Positions 1 through 10,123 of a stretch of DNA of 64,000 nucleotides are shown here, piece by piece. Within the stretch, counting starts at the first letter, position 1, and each line of letters opens with the position of its first letter. The translations under genes and the position numbers were made by a program. Below the pieces are notes generated by a model, which saw nothing but the letters and a program-made list of their open reading frames with translations, did no database searches and was not told the origin of the DNA. Location of the stretch: NCBI GenBank assembly GCA_011009095.1, contig VTPC01091236.1, forward strand, positions 597,147-661,146, read 5' to 3'. This stretch comes from Ignelater luminosus. Its lineage: Eukaryota; Arthropoda; Insecta; Coleoptera; Elateridae.

Positions 1-2029
1 TTACTTCCTTGGAAATCCAACGTAAATATTATGAGAATGTTTTAATATACAATAAAATAATAATGCACCAGTTCTGTACCTTACTTTATGTTAACAGAGC
101 AAAATTATACCGCGGAGATTTGTTAGGGATCTAAATATAAACATATTAGCAAGCCAGTGTTGCATTGTTATTATCTTCTATTGTCATTCTCATTATCATT
201 AGTGTCACACACATATGCGTACAGTTTGTTAAACTTAGAGGATATTATAATATTAGGCTTTGAATATTGCCCGGTTCTTCTCAAAATTACAAGTAATAAT
301 TCTGTTAGATTAAAAAATGATTAGCGGGAACAAATACCGTGTGTTCAAAATGAGTTTGAAAACTATAATCATAAAAAAATCGGACTCATCCAGGACTTGA
401 GGCGATTTAAAGATGACGGTACTAAGAGTAAAGAAAATTAGCCTTTACACGTGTTGAAATTATTTTCATCAGGTGTGGCTATGAAAAACAAAAACAGCGT
501 CTCGATTAGTTCATACGACAATAAAACAAAAACGAACCAAACAAATTCTATTATTTGTGACAACTACTGTCAAATTGTGTATTTATACATTAAAATAATA
601 AAATGTTTCCTTAAAAAGATAAAAACGTAGAAAATGGTAAATGGATGCGTAATTAGTTTGAAACGAGTTCATTTAATAAAATTTTGTGATAATAAAGGTA
701 GCAGTCTTTGTTATTTTGAGGTTAGATTTTAGATGGAAGTGTCTACTATACGTATAATTTTTGACCATACGTTATTTATAGGTAGGTCTCTTACGTAAAA
801 TAAAGACAATTATGTTGAAATACATTTTAACTATTAAGAGCCACCACAGATATGAAAGGCAAACGAAAGCAGAAAACGGAAATCTCTTGCTTTCGGGGAA
901 TTATCGATCTCAGTTGAAAATATTGAAAAAAAATTTCTTTTAAATCCACGTAGAAAATAATTATGCCGCACAGCAATATCTCAACCTGTTTTAGTCTTTT
1001 TAATAAAAAGTGTTGCTCTTTCAGCTTGAACAATTTATAAAGGATAAGATTCCTTTTGTTAAAAATCCTTGCCAGTCGGGAAATTTTGAATTTGTTAGAA
1101 GTAGACAATTCTGAGAATTGAAAAATTTCACAATTTAAAACCTTTGTATCTAAATCGAGAAATAAATCTGGCGAACGAACTGCGAAAAGATCAACTACGT
1201 TGCCAACATTCACTTACGTTACAGAGCTCATTGAGTTGATGGTACGCCACTGCTAATAAACCTAACCGTTTGGACGTTATTCAATTATTTCTATTTGTTA
1301 CAAAGTTCTGATATTAATAAAATAAGTTACTGTATAGAATTTATTCAATGATCCCGATAAGTATCAATGAAATTCTCGATTTTCTAGAATTTGCAAAAAA
1401 GGGTGTTAAATGAAGCGATTGCCTTTAGAACGTTTTTAAGCCATTAAGTTTTACGTTTTAACGTCGGACGAACGAGTCCCTTCTCTATAATTCCTTCCGG
1501 AAACTAGAGGAAAAAGGGAAAAGAATAAATAAGTAAACTAGCATTTCATTTTACAAAATAGCACTCGATTTTCTTGATTGCCCAGATGTTCTCAATTGTG
1601 TTGCTTTTATGGTTGTTTAGGGTTCCAGATGTGAAAGCCATTTATTGTTACCTTTTTTCTTCTTGTTTTCTCCGTGTCTCATTCTGCTGTTTAACAAAGA
1701 ATTATGTAACTTAAAACAAATTGACTAGATTTAGGTTTTTTCTCTCCTTAATAATAGTGCTTACTGCTTACTATCAGATTTAGATTTTCGATCGATTAGA
1801 TTTTTGCTTCTAATAGTTCCTGAATAATAATTCTCTCTTGTGCGTATCTTCAGGGTGTACGCAGCACGCAGGCAGCAGCCTCAAAATAAGATTGACAAAG
1901 AAAGTACGTTTAGGTCATCAATAATGTATGCCCTGAAAGTTTTGAAACAATTTTCAGCGCTTCTCAAGTTGATATTTGAAGCAAAATTACTTCAGTACAC
2001 GTCGTGCACATCGGCGGCTGAAGGTGCGA
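1..2029. other. AT-rich sequence, no gene seen
   Basis: No open frame here has a recognisable domain, splice signals or codon-like composition. The only item of note is a TACGCCACTG decamer at 1243-1252, the reverse complement of the CAGTGGCGTA ends found at four other sites in the window. This is probably the end of a small hAT-type element, but no partner end is visible. Confidence 0.5.
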
Positions 2030-3205
2030 CCTAGATACAGGATACCTGCCAAAAAAGAAACAAAATACGATCGGTCCCACACACATCTTCTGCAAGCCTT
2101 GCCTTCAGCGCACCTACCTATCAAACTCTGAGATACGGGATGTCCGCAAAAAAAAAACAAAATGTGGTCGGTCCCGCACACATCTTCTGCAAGTTTTTTT
2201 CCCACTGCACCTGCCTATCAAAGTCCCATTTCTATAGGATCAGCCGTTTCTGAGATGTATCTAAAGTATTATGGCTCGGGCTGCGCGCTAGAGTGATGCG
2301 ACGCATGCTTCGTCTCGAAATAAGCTAAAGGCGTCCTTAATACGCGTGCAAAATTACGGCTTCAAAATATCCGTATCTACATTTGAAAAAAAAGTTGGTC
2401 CCCTCTTTGCCTAACGCGCTACGATTTCTATATAGTCCCCCCTGTTCCACTTCAATGATTTCAGATTTTTGAGTTTTTCAACGAATTTCAGGTATGTTAG
2501 TACAAGCTAAACGTTAATCGGAATAGCTTTTTTATTTATCGGACTATCAACGTGACACTTTCAAACCCTCATGTTAGAACCGAATGAACAGAATTTCCCG
2601 TACACCCACCAGTGAAGTACATTTTGAAGGAAAGCCATTCCTCCACAACACCTAACGACCAAAGTCCCATCTCGATAGGACCAGCTGTTCCTGACACAGA
2701 GTATCTGATAAAAAAACAAACGACGATCGGTGTTGTCTAGATCTTTTAAAAGCCCTTTTCCTACCACACCTAACGACCAAAGTCCCATCTCGATAGGATC
2801 AGCTGTTCCTGACACACAGAGTATCTGATAAAAAAAACAAACGACGATCGGTGTTGTCTAGATCTTTTGAAAGCTCTTTTCCTACAACACCTAACGACCA
2901 AAGTCCCATCTCGATAGGACTAGCCGTTCTCGAAAACAGGATATCTGTCAAAAAAAAAACAAAAACGGCCGGCGGCGCCTGCATCGTTCGGAAGTCATTC
3001 CTCCACCGCACCTAACGTCCAAAGTTCCATCTCTGTAGGACCGACCGTTCCTGACATACAAAATGCCTGCCGAAAAGAACAAAAGACGGTCGGTCTTGCC
3101 CAGATATTCTGAAAGATCTTTCACCACCACACCTAACGATCAAAGTCCCATCTTGATAGGACCAGCCGTTTCTGACGTACAGGAGGCCTCCGGGTGGTCT
3201 GAAGT
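2030..3205 (+). repeat. Tandem repeat of about 120 bp with a unique insert segment
   Basis: Units containing 'aaagtcccatct', 'gataggacc', a poly-A run and 'gatcggt' repeat with a period very close to 120 bp: the CTGATAAAA or CTGTCAAAA point recurs at about 2704, 2824, 2944 and 3064. Two more diverged units lie at about 2040-2270. Between the blocks, 2271-2570 is a non-repeated segment that contains 'gagtttttcaacgaattt'. The same segment follows a second array at 62880-63120, so array and segment are parts of one dispersed element. Several open frames run through the array, but they follow the repeat period and are not genes. Confidence 0.85.
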
Positions 3206-3303
3206 CTTCGGTAAGAAGCGTTCTGCTCTAGGGGACTGCCGTGTAGACATAAGACTACAGGGTAGCTGCCTTCCATCTCATCTTTGATCTCTAATAAAGT
3301 AAT

Positions 3304-3815
3304 AATGGATGATCTTTTAAAGCGCTTAAGAGCGGACGGGTTTCTTGCTCAGGCATACGCAGACAACGGGCTAGTGTTAGTTCCACTGGTCGCTTTCTCA
3401 GCGTGGTGGACCTGATCAAGTACTTAGAGGCGATCTTGGTAAAGAGATTAGATGATAACCAAGTCGATAGCGACGCGCAGGTGATAGGCAGGCTCTGAGG
3501 AATTAATCCTCAGATACCTTACTGGATCAACACGGCAATTATCAGTCCTAGGGTACTGTATGGTCTAATCGTCTAAAGGCTGGCCTGGCATGTCTGGGTA
3601 TAACCGGTGCAATGAGGACGACCCTTACGGCTTCACTTGAGGTTTTATTGAGTCTGCCGGACCTCCCAATTTAAATAAGGAAGAAGACAACGGCGCGGCG
3701 GCCACCTCAGAATGCGGGTTGCAGGGTTGTGGCTTGAAAATGGATTTAACATCGGTAAAAACACAACAAGAACTGCCTTTGTTGCCTATGTGAGAATGAC
3801 GGAGCAAAAGATATA
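3304..3815 (+). pseudogene. LINE reverse transcriptase fragment, C-terminal part of ORF2
   Basis: Conceptual translation across frames gives a piece with YADN followed by GLVLV, matching the YADD catalytic box of non-LTR reverse transcriptases. Further on comes a segment resembling the thumb and linker of Jockey/I-type LINEs (a TASLEV-type string, then RVAGLWLENGF). Stops and frameshifts are frequent, so this is a dead copy. It is cut at about 3816 by the Tc1/mariner-like relic, and a matching C-terminal zinc knuckle lies on the far side at 4651-4818. The Asp to Asn change in YADN would by itself abolish polymerase activity. The clade is not certain. Confidence 0.55.
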
Positions 3816-3817
3816 CA

Positions 3818-4640
3818 GGGTGTCAAAAAAACGTTTAAATATTTAAGGGGCCTATGGTACGACCAAAAACAAGTAAAAAAGTTTTAATGAACATGGGTCC
3901 GCAAATCAACCGTTTTCGAGATAAGAGCGATTTTAGCGCTACAGAACACGATTATCACAGAAGAGATTCGACATGTCCTCCTTCCATTTTGACACAGGAT
4001 CTACATCTTCTCAGGAAGGAACTTTGCATCCTTTCTAAAAAGCCCGGTTGTGCTCGAACAACTTGAACTCAGCAAGATTATTTACAGGTGTTTTAAAGTA
4101 ACCCCAAACACAAAAAGTCTAAGGAAGTTAGGTCGGGAGACCTAGCAGGCCATGGAACGGGACCCCCTCGCCCTATCCATCTGGTATGGAATATTTCGTT
4201 CAGGTGCTCCTTAACAGCAAGCGTAAAATGTGGGGGTGCCTCATCTCACATAAACCAAATGATGTCTGGATTCAAGAACAGCATGTGGATTTTCGTTCGA
4301 CGAAACGTGATTACTGTGATAATTGAAAATCCCATCTTTAATGAAACCGGCTTCATTAGTGAAAAGGATGTTAGAAGAAAAATTCGGGTGTTCAGCAGCT
4401 TTCCTTAAATACCATTGACAGAGTATCATTGGATATGGTACGGATATAAAAGTTGATGGTGGAGAGTTCTCCAAATAAGAGGACTACTTACGCCTACTTT
4501 AGTCGAAATTCTTTTCACACTCTTTTCAGGGCTTTCATCTACTATTGCCAAAATTTGTTCTTCAACCTCAGGAGTACACACTGTCAAATGTCATATGAAA
4601 ACAAAATGTTTTACTTAAAATTGTGGTTTCTTTGATTATA
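3818..4640 (-). pseudogene. Tc1/mariner-superfamily transposase relic (WPARSPDL type)
   Basis: The left edge is 'acagggtgtc' next to TA, typical of this group. Read on the minus strand, 4590-4430 gives TPEVEEQILAIVDESPEKS followed by a helix-turn-helix-like stretch. Then 4420-4250 gives NILFTNEAGF and a block ending ENPHA. Finally 4225-4090 gives EAPPHFTLAVKEHL and WPARSPDLTSLDF. These are the three DDE blocks in order. The first catalytic Asp is Asn (FTNEA), the second lies in a damaged QQDxAPPH block, and several frameshifts separate the pieces, so it is inactive. The N-terminal domain is missing. It sits inside a LINE (3304-4818). Confidence 0.7.
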
Positions 4641-4650
4641 GCAAAGAACG

Positions 4651-4818
4651 TGCCCTAAATGTGGTAATGGCGATGAAGCGTCTTTCCATTTTCTGGGAGA
4701 ATGTGAGGGTTGGAGGCTAAGGTGTAAGATGTTTCAGGCCGTTACCCTAACAAGGGTGGAGTTGAGCTTTCTAGCCTGGACGGACATTCTCACTTTCGAT
4801 ATATTGTGCTGCTTTTAG
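4651..4818 (+). pseudogene. LINE ORF2 C-terminal zinc-knuckle fragment
   Basis: An open frame gives CPKCGNGDEASFHFLGECEG, a C-x2-C-x8-H-x4-C knuckle like the one at the end of ORF2 in many non-LTR retrotransposons, and continues to TAG at 4816-4818. It has the same orientation as the RT fragment at 3304-3815. It is most simply the far end of that LINE, separated from it by the inserted transposon and by a loss of the intervening part. Confidence 0.5.
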
Positions 4819-5549
4819 CGATGCAACACACTTCGTGTCTAATTCGATTTAATAAAAAATTCAAAATAATACATTAAGTAGGCCATGCTTTTATTTTCTT
4901 TAATTCGTGAGAGAAGACATAATACGGAACAATTGAAAGTTTTTCTTTTAATAACAACTTGTAATTGCGTATTTTATTTTTTTGAATATCTTCTGAATTA
5001 AGAGTTACCACTAAGAATTTAAAATAAAATGTGTACTTTTTGGTAATAAATACTTTAGTAAATAATAATATTCCGATAACTGCCTTTTTATTTATTGTTA
5101 TTAACAAATTATACTCGATTCAAATGCTTTAAAACTTTAATCTAAAATCTGGATATCTATGTTAAGTTGTGTAACCCGTACTTTTGATTTGTTACTTTTT
5201 ATGTTTGTAAGTTGTACTTACTATTTGACAGTTGAATTGTTGTATAAACTTATTCATTTTGAGGTTAACATTTTTTTGTCAGTAACGAAGCCATTAGCAT
5301 TACAATAAAATATATTAATGGAAAATTTCGAAGAAAATTTTTCTTCATTAAAATAAACGTTTTACTTTCACAAATAATCTAAATTAACTCACTGTTAACT
5401 TTAATATAATATAAATTATACCAAAAAAATGCGCTTAAGGCAACTGTTATCAAACCAATTGTTTTGAAACAAAGTCTGCCAAAAAGCCCTCTTGGTTAGT
5501 TTTAAAGCATTTGAACAGAGTATTTATTTTTGTGGTTTCTTTTAAAACC

Positions 5550-5770
5550 ATGGCATACAATATTGTTATTGTCATTGTCTTCCTTATCGTTCAAGGACTC
5601 AAGGTATCAGAGGTAACTAGATATAAATTTTGTTTATTCTTATTAGTCATTTCCTGAAAGTTGATAGTAAAATTAAAAAACAGTCATGTGATCGACGCAC
5701 ACTAGTTCAAACTACATACAATTTAAGAAAAACTCGTGTGGACAAAATACATAGAAATATAAAAAATTAA
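5550..5770 (+). CDS. Possible small spliced secreted-peptide gene
   Basis: I do not recognise this. An ATG at 5550 opens 21 codons that look like a signal peptide (MAYNIVIVIVFLIVQGLK, then VSE). It runs into a plausible donor, GAG|GTAACT at 5612/5613, or AAG|GTATCA at 5603/5604. An acceptor AAAACAG at 5677-5683 would join to TCA TGT GAT CGA CGC and 28 codons ending in TAA at 5768-5770. The predicted product is about 46-49 aa, with one cysteine, a DRR basic site and a very basic tail. A 70-80 nt intron suits this genome. There is no homology evidence, and a hydrophobic start can arise by chance in AT-rich DNA. Confidence 0.25.
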
Positions 5771-6534
5771 AAAATCATTGCAATAGACAATAAAATTTTA
5801 AAAATTGTAGTTTTGAGGCAAACCAAAATTTCATAATTTCGTTTGAAAGTTTTTCAATGGAACTTTCATTAAACATTTTGATTAATAATATAATAACCGC
5901 ATTGTTTAGTCTGTCAACAATTAACTACGCAAATTTTGCTTTGTTTTCAAGTTTCAGTTTTTGAAATTTTCAACGCAATCTACATTAGTTTATTACACTA
6001 TTGTCTTGTTTTCAATGTTTATTGTATTAAAATTTTACTAAAACGTGTTAATCAGAATATTATGAAGTTTTAATTGAAAGTTTCAAAAAAGTCTTTGGGA
6101 ACTTTCATTGTCAACTTTCCTTTTTCAAAACTTTTAAAGAAATATTCTTTGCATTTTCCCTGAATGTTTCATTCGAACTTTCAAGCTAAAATCTCAGTTT
6201 CAAATTTACCCAATTCGAATGATTTTAATTTTTTTACCCCCACCCTTATTCCCAATAACGTCATCAATTCTTTTTAAAGGCAACCACCATTTTTTCTAAC
6301 AGATTCTGATTTTCTTAAAAATTCTGCTTATGGCAAGCATACAATTATGTCAGTGGCGTAACTACAAGCTGATTTATTCCAGATAAAACAATAGGCAATA
6401 AATAATAAACGAAGCCAAGTAAACAGTTTTAAATATTAAACACAGCAACAAAACAACAATTACATAAAAACATCAAACTACAAAACAAACTGCCAAATTA
6501 AGTGTTCGAACTGGGAACCCTTTTGCGAAGCATA
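5771..6534. other. AT-rich spacer with a hAT-like end
   Basis: No coding signal is seen. A CAGTGGCGTA decamer at 6351-6360 matches the ends of hAT-type elements seen elsewhere in the window; no partner end was found. Confidence 0.4.
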
Positions 6535-7435
6535 CAGTGTGTCCACATTTCTATGCTCACTATTGGGATCTCGGAAATTGTAAGAGATACGAAGTCGGTT
6601 AAATTAGAAAAGTTTTGGCTATTTTGGAGATCAGTTTACTTATGCTTCTGTTTTTTCAAAAAAGTTTACGGCTTATTAGATATTTGCTAAGAACGAAATT
6701 ATCTTATTTTTTTTTAAATAAAAAGCATTTCCCACTTAGTGTGCCATGGCTTTAAACATATGAAAATCATTGATTTTTGTCAGATAAATTACATTTGTTA
6801 TGTAACAATTGCTAAAACAAAACAAAAGACGCTTTTAAGATACTTTACTGAGCATTCACAGATAGCATCAACTAAGCATCTAATGCCCCATAAAAGCGTA
6901 TTTATTTTTTTTAGCAATTTTTGCATAACAAATGAATTTCTTTGATAAAACTCCACGACTTTGTGTGTTAGATGCCATGGCACACTATGATGAAAAATGA
7001 TTTTCCCTTCATAACTCGGTAAAACAAAAGAATAGCTATGTCAAACCATCACTGAGAAGCATTTAAGGCGTGCTGTTCAGTAATATGAAAATCAAGTAGG
7101 CGTTCCATTAGAAAAAATTTGGATTTACGTTTCACCGCCGAAGTAAAACAAAAGACAATTGCGAAAATAATTTTTTTGTTTCTTAGTATATTCTCTAAAA
7201 CACCCTCTTTGCTGTTCTTTTCTATCTTTGATCGTTCCTGAGATATTTCACTTAAAAGAAAAATAAGATAATTTTGTTTTTAGCAAATATCTACTAAGCC
7301 TTGAACTTTTTTGAAAAAACAAAAGCATAAGTAAACTGACCTCCAAAATAGCCAACTCTTTTCTAATTTAACCGACTTCGCATCTCTTACAATTTCCGAG
7401 TTCCCAATAGTGAGCATCGAAATGTGGACACACTG
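6535..7435. mobile_element. MITE with about 180-bp terminal inverted repeats
   Basis: The left end CAGTGTGTCCACATTTC (6535) and its inverted copy ending at 7435 are flanked by TA on both sides (6533-6534 and 7436-7437). The two arms match for about 180 bp with only scattered differences. There is no transposase inside. TA target duplication and the end sequence place it in the Tc1/mariner superfamily. A degenerate right half of the same family lies at 27630-27975. Confidence 0.85.
6739..6985. mobile_element. Second MITE nested inside the 6535-7435 MITE
   Basis: Ends GTGTGCCATGGC (6739) and GCCATGGCACAC (to 6985) are inverted and each bordered by TA. The inverted match continues inward through 'catttgttatg' and 'attgctaaaa', so the element could fold almost completely into a hairpin. 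It is 247 bp and non-coding. Confidence 0.7.
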
Positions 7436-8915
7436 TATATGTATCTGTGGGGTAATGGCTCGGATTTCGTTTCGGATCCTTTCATTTAACATTTTGATAG
7501 AATTTAGTTTAATAAAATAGATTTTACTTTTAAGGTAACCCCACACAAAATATTTATGTTTTTATTATTACTTTCTAATTCTTAAAGATACCCATTTTAC
7601 TATACTTTAATTGTGATTTAATAATATAAAACTTGCATAAAAATAATTGATGCAAACATTAAAATAGAGGCCATGCATAAAAGTGCTTGTCAAGTCAGAC
7701 TTACAGGTTAAATTACAAAAATACTGACATTACATTGTCTGACTAGCGAAGTAACATTTAATGCATCGAGGTAGTTTGAGGCGAGAAAACTTTTTAAAAG
7801 AAATGCAAGATAAAGTCCAAATTTTAGCCTTGTTGTACCTGTCAGTTAATAAATTAATAAACGCCATGTTCTTTTTTGTTTTGTTTTCTATTTCTGTTAT
7901 TTAACTAAAGACAAAATGAGAAACCTAAAGAGAAAAGAAAGCCCGTGCACGAATCTGTGACGTCATCACCAGTGGTTTGATTTACCCATGCTTGTGCATG
8001 GCACGTATTTTTCGTTTCCTTTAAATTATAGTATAGTGTAAGTACGTCTTTTAATGTTGATAGATTAATTAGTAAAAAAGAACACGTAGAAAAATAGTAA
8101 TTCAAGCTATAAAATTATAATTGAGGTTATGTACCTGTTTTATCTTTTTATAGAATTTAAAGACAACTTTCCTATGCTTTCCTATCCTTACTGCTTGTTG
8201 CGTGCCGTTTTGTCACGGAAATGATAAAGATTGCCCCAAGTTTGCCACTCTTAGTTTTATAAAGGATGAAGATTCATGGAGCCAATGGATTTGAGCAATT
8301 CAAGCCATAGATATAGAATAGGAATGATAGGATGTACCCCAACAAAAGCTTTTTGGATTAGAGCATTATTATCTTTTAAAATAAGTAAATTTACATAATT
8401 TTACAGTATTTATAGGTTTGTGAACAATAATATAATGTAAATATCATTAGAATGCAGTAGAAATATCTCGAATATTTACAATTTTTGTTATCAATAAACT
8501 TTTCTTTATTATCTTAAAATGAACAAACAACGCCCGTTAGAAATACGCTTAAACAAACACGCCCCGTGTGGAAGGAAACACGTACATCGAACTCATCCCT
8601 TTGTAAGTAAGGGGTGTACAGTGAATAGTACAGGTAAATGCGTCGTGACGCTGATTTACGTATAATAAATGTCATTTGACAATAACATTAGATTTTGGAT
8701 ATAAATATAATATAAAATGTGAAATAATAAGACTTCATACGCCAAGAACCTAACCTCAAACACAGAAAATTAAATCTTATTAAAAATCTCGTGTAAATTT
8801 AGTTTCTATGAATTCATTTTTATTATTATCACCTTTGTATGAATGGATAATTAGTAGAGGAGAATCATCAACCACGAGATGGCGTGCGTGCCGATAAGTG
8901 ATAACCATCTACAAC
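7436..8915. other. AT-rich spacer, no gene seen
   Basis: No frame has recognisable domains. A CRE-like TGACGTCA occurs at about 7961; with nothing around it to support a promoter, it is not annotated further. Confidence 0.4.
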
Positions 8916-9222
8916 CAACTTTGCCAGAACTAGCTAAAAATATTCAAATTTATAACATCTCTGAGAATTTAATGATTGTTTCTGACGATATGTTTTACTC
9001 GATGATCATCCTCAGACGAGTTTTTAAAGTTCTCAATCGAGGTGGTAACGATTGTTAATTTTCTCAAAGCCAGCTGATGTGAGATAAAGCACCGACATCA
9101 CACAAAAGACGATCGCAAATTGAGCTCAATAACGATTTTCTTTCCGCTAGAGGCTGCTGCTGCTGTTCCATGTCAAATTTGACAAGTTTAAACGCCAGTT
9201 TCTAAGTTTGAGGTTATTAAAA
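8916..9222 (+). repeat. Dispersed repeats B (8916-9050) and A (9066-9222)
   Basis: Segment 8916-9050 ('ttgccagaactag', 'tttataacatc', 'gatgatca', 'gaggtggtaacgat') recurs, diverged, at 12683-12825. Segment 9066-9222 ('agccagctgatgtgag', 'caaattgagctcaataacga', 'tccgctagaggc', 'acgccagtt') recurs at 14884-15016, 37282-37407, 59416-59505 and 59833-59986 in either orientation. Both are non-coding interspersed families. Confidence 0.75.
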
Positions 9223-10123
9223 TTTCAATTGTAGAATAAAGTAAAAAAGTAAAACCTTACTGTTGCGCATAAAACATGTTTTCGGAAACTTAACTTAAAC
9301 TGCTAAATAAATCTAAATAAAACAAATTACTCTGAAGTTAAACAATTACAAAATGTCAACATAAAAGAAAATCGCTTTTAAGAAAGCCATATTATCTAGC
9401 ACAAATAATAGAATACAATTACCAGAGGACGAGGCCGCGAAGAGATACAGATCTGTTTCACCGTATACTCATCGCTTAAACAAAAAAGAACATAAAAAGC
9501 ATTCTTAAAAATCTTTTAATCTTTTTCTTATTTTTCCCAGAGCATCATAATTCAAATTTAGTTAAAAAATGTGTTAATACAACGACATGAGATAAAGATT
9601 AACTTTCAGTCAATTATTGTAACCTTAAAATAACTAATTGAATTGAACAAAGATCAGATTTCAGAAAAAAGATTATTGTTTATAATTATAAATGAACATT
9701 TGTCAAAATTAGAAAACATGACGTCTATATTGCGAGCGATGGCGTTGTCTGAAGATATTCCCGTTAAAAACAGGCGGGGGCGTCGAACTCCATAGTCGCA
9801 AGCGTAGTTAAATCCCTAGCGCTCTGAAGAAGCTAACAGAATTTAATTCAAGCGAAGGGTAATCCAAGGATGGAACTACACAAAGCAATTTAACGTTTCA
9901 CTATAGAGATTTGAATTAGCCCACTTCAATTAAAACACTAACAAACACTTGACAAACCAACTCACTTCTACGACTATGGTGCACCAGCATTAAAGACGTG
10001 AACTCACGGTCCGAAACCTTGCCGGATCTAGTAACCAATAGAAGAATTTTTAATACCTAGATGGGGTATAAATCGGCATCTTTCGGTTCAGACCGTGTCG
10101 TTGCTGAATTATATTATAATATA
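9223..10123. other. AT-rich spacer, no gene seen
   Basis: No conserved frame, splice pair or repeat boundary is evident in this interval. Confidence 0.4.

Noticed and set aside
827-1213. 128-codon minus-strand frame
   Set aside because: Compositionally like random AT-rich sequence, with no domain, splice or promoter support.
1987-3287. Frames of 60-84 codons on both strands
   Set aside because: They repeat with the 120-bp unit and shift with it; no start, domain or codon bias.
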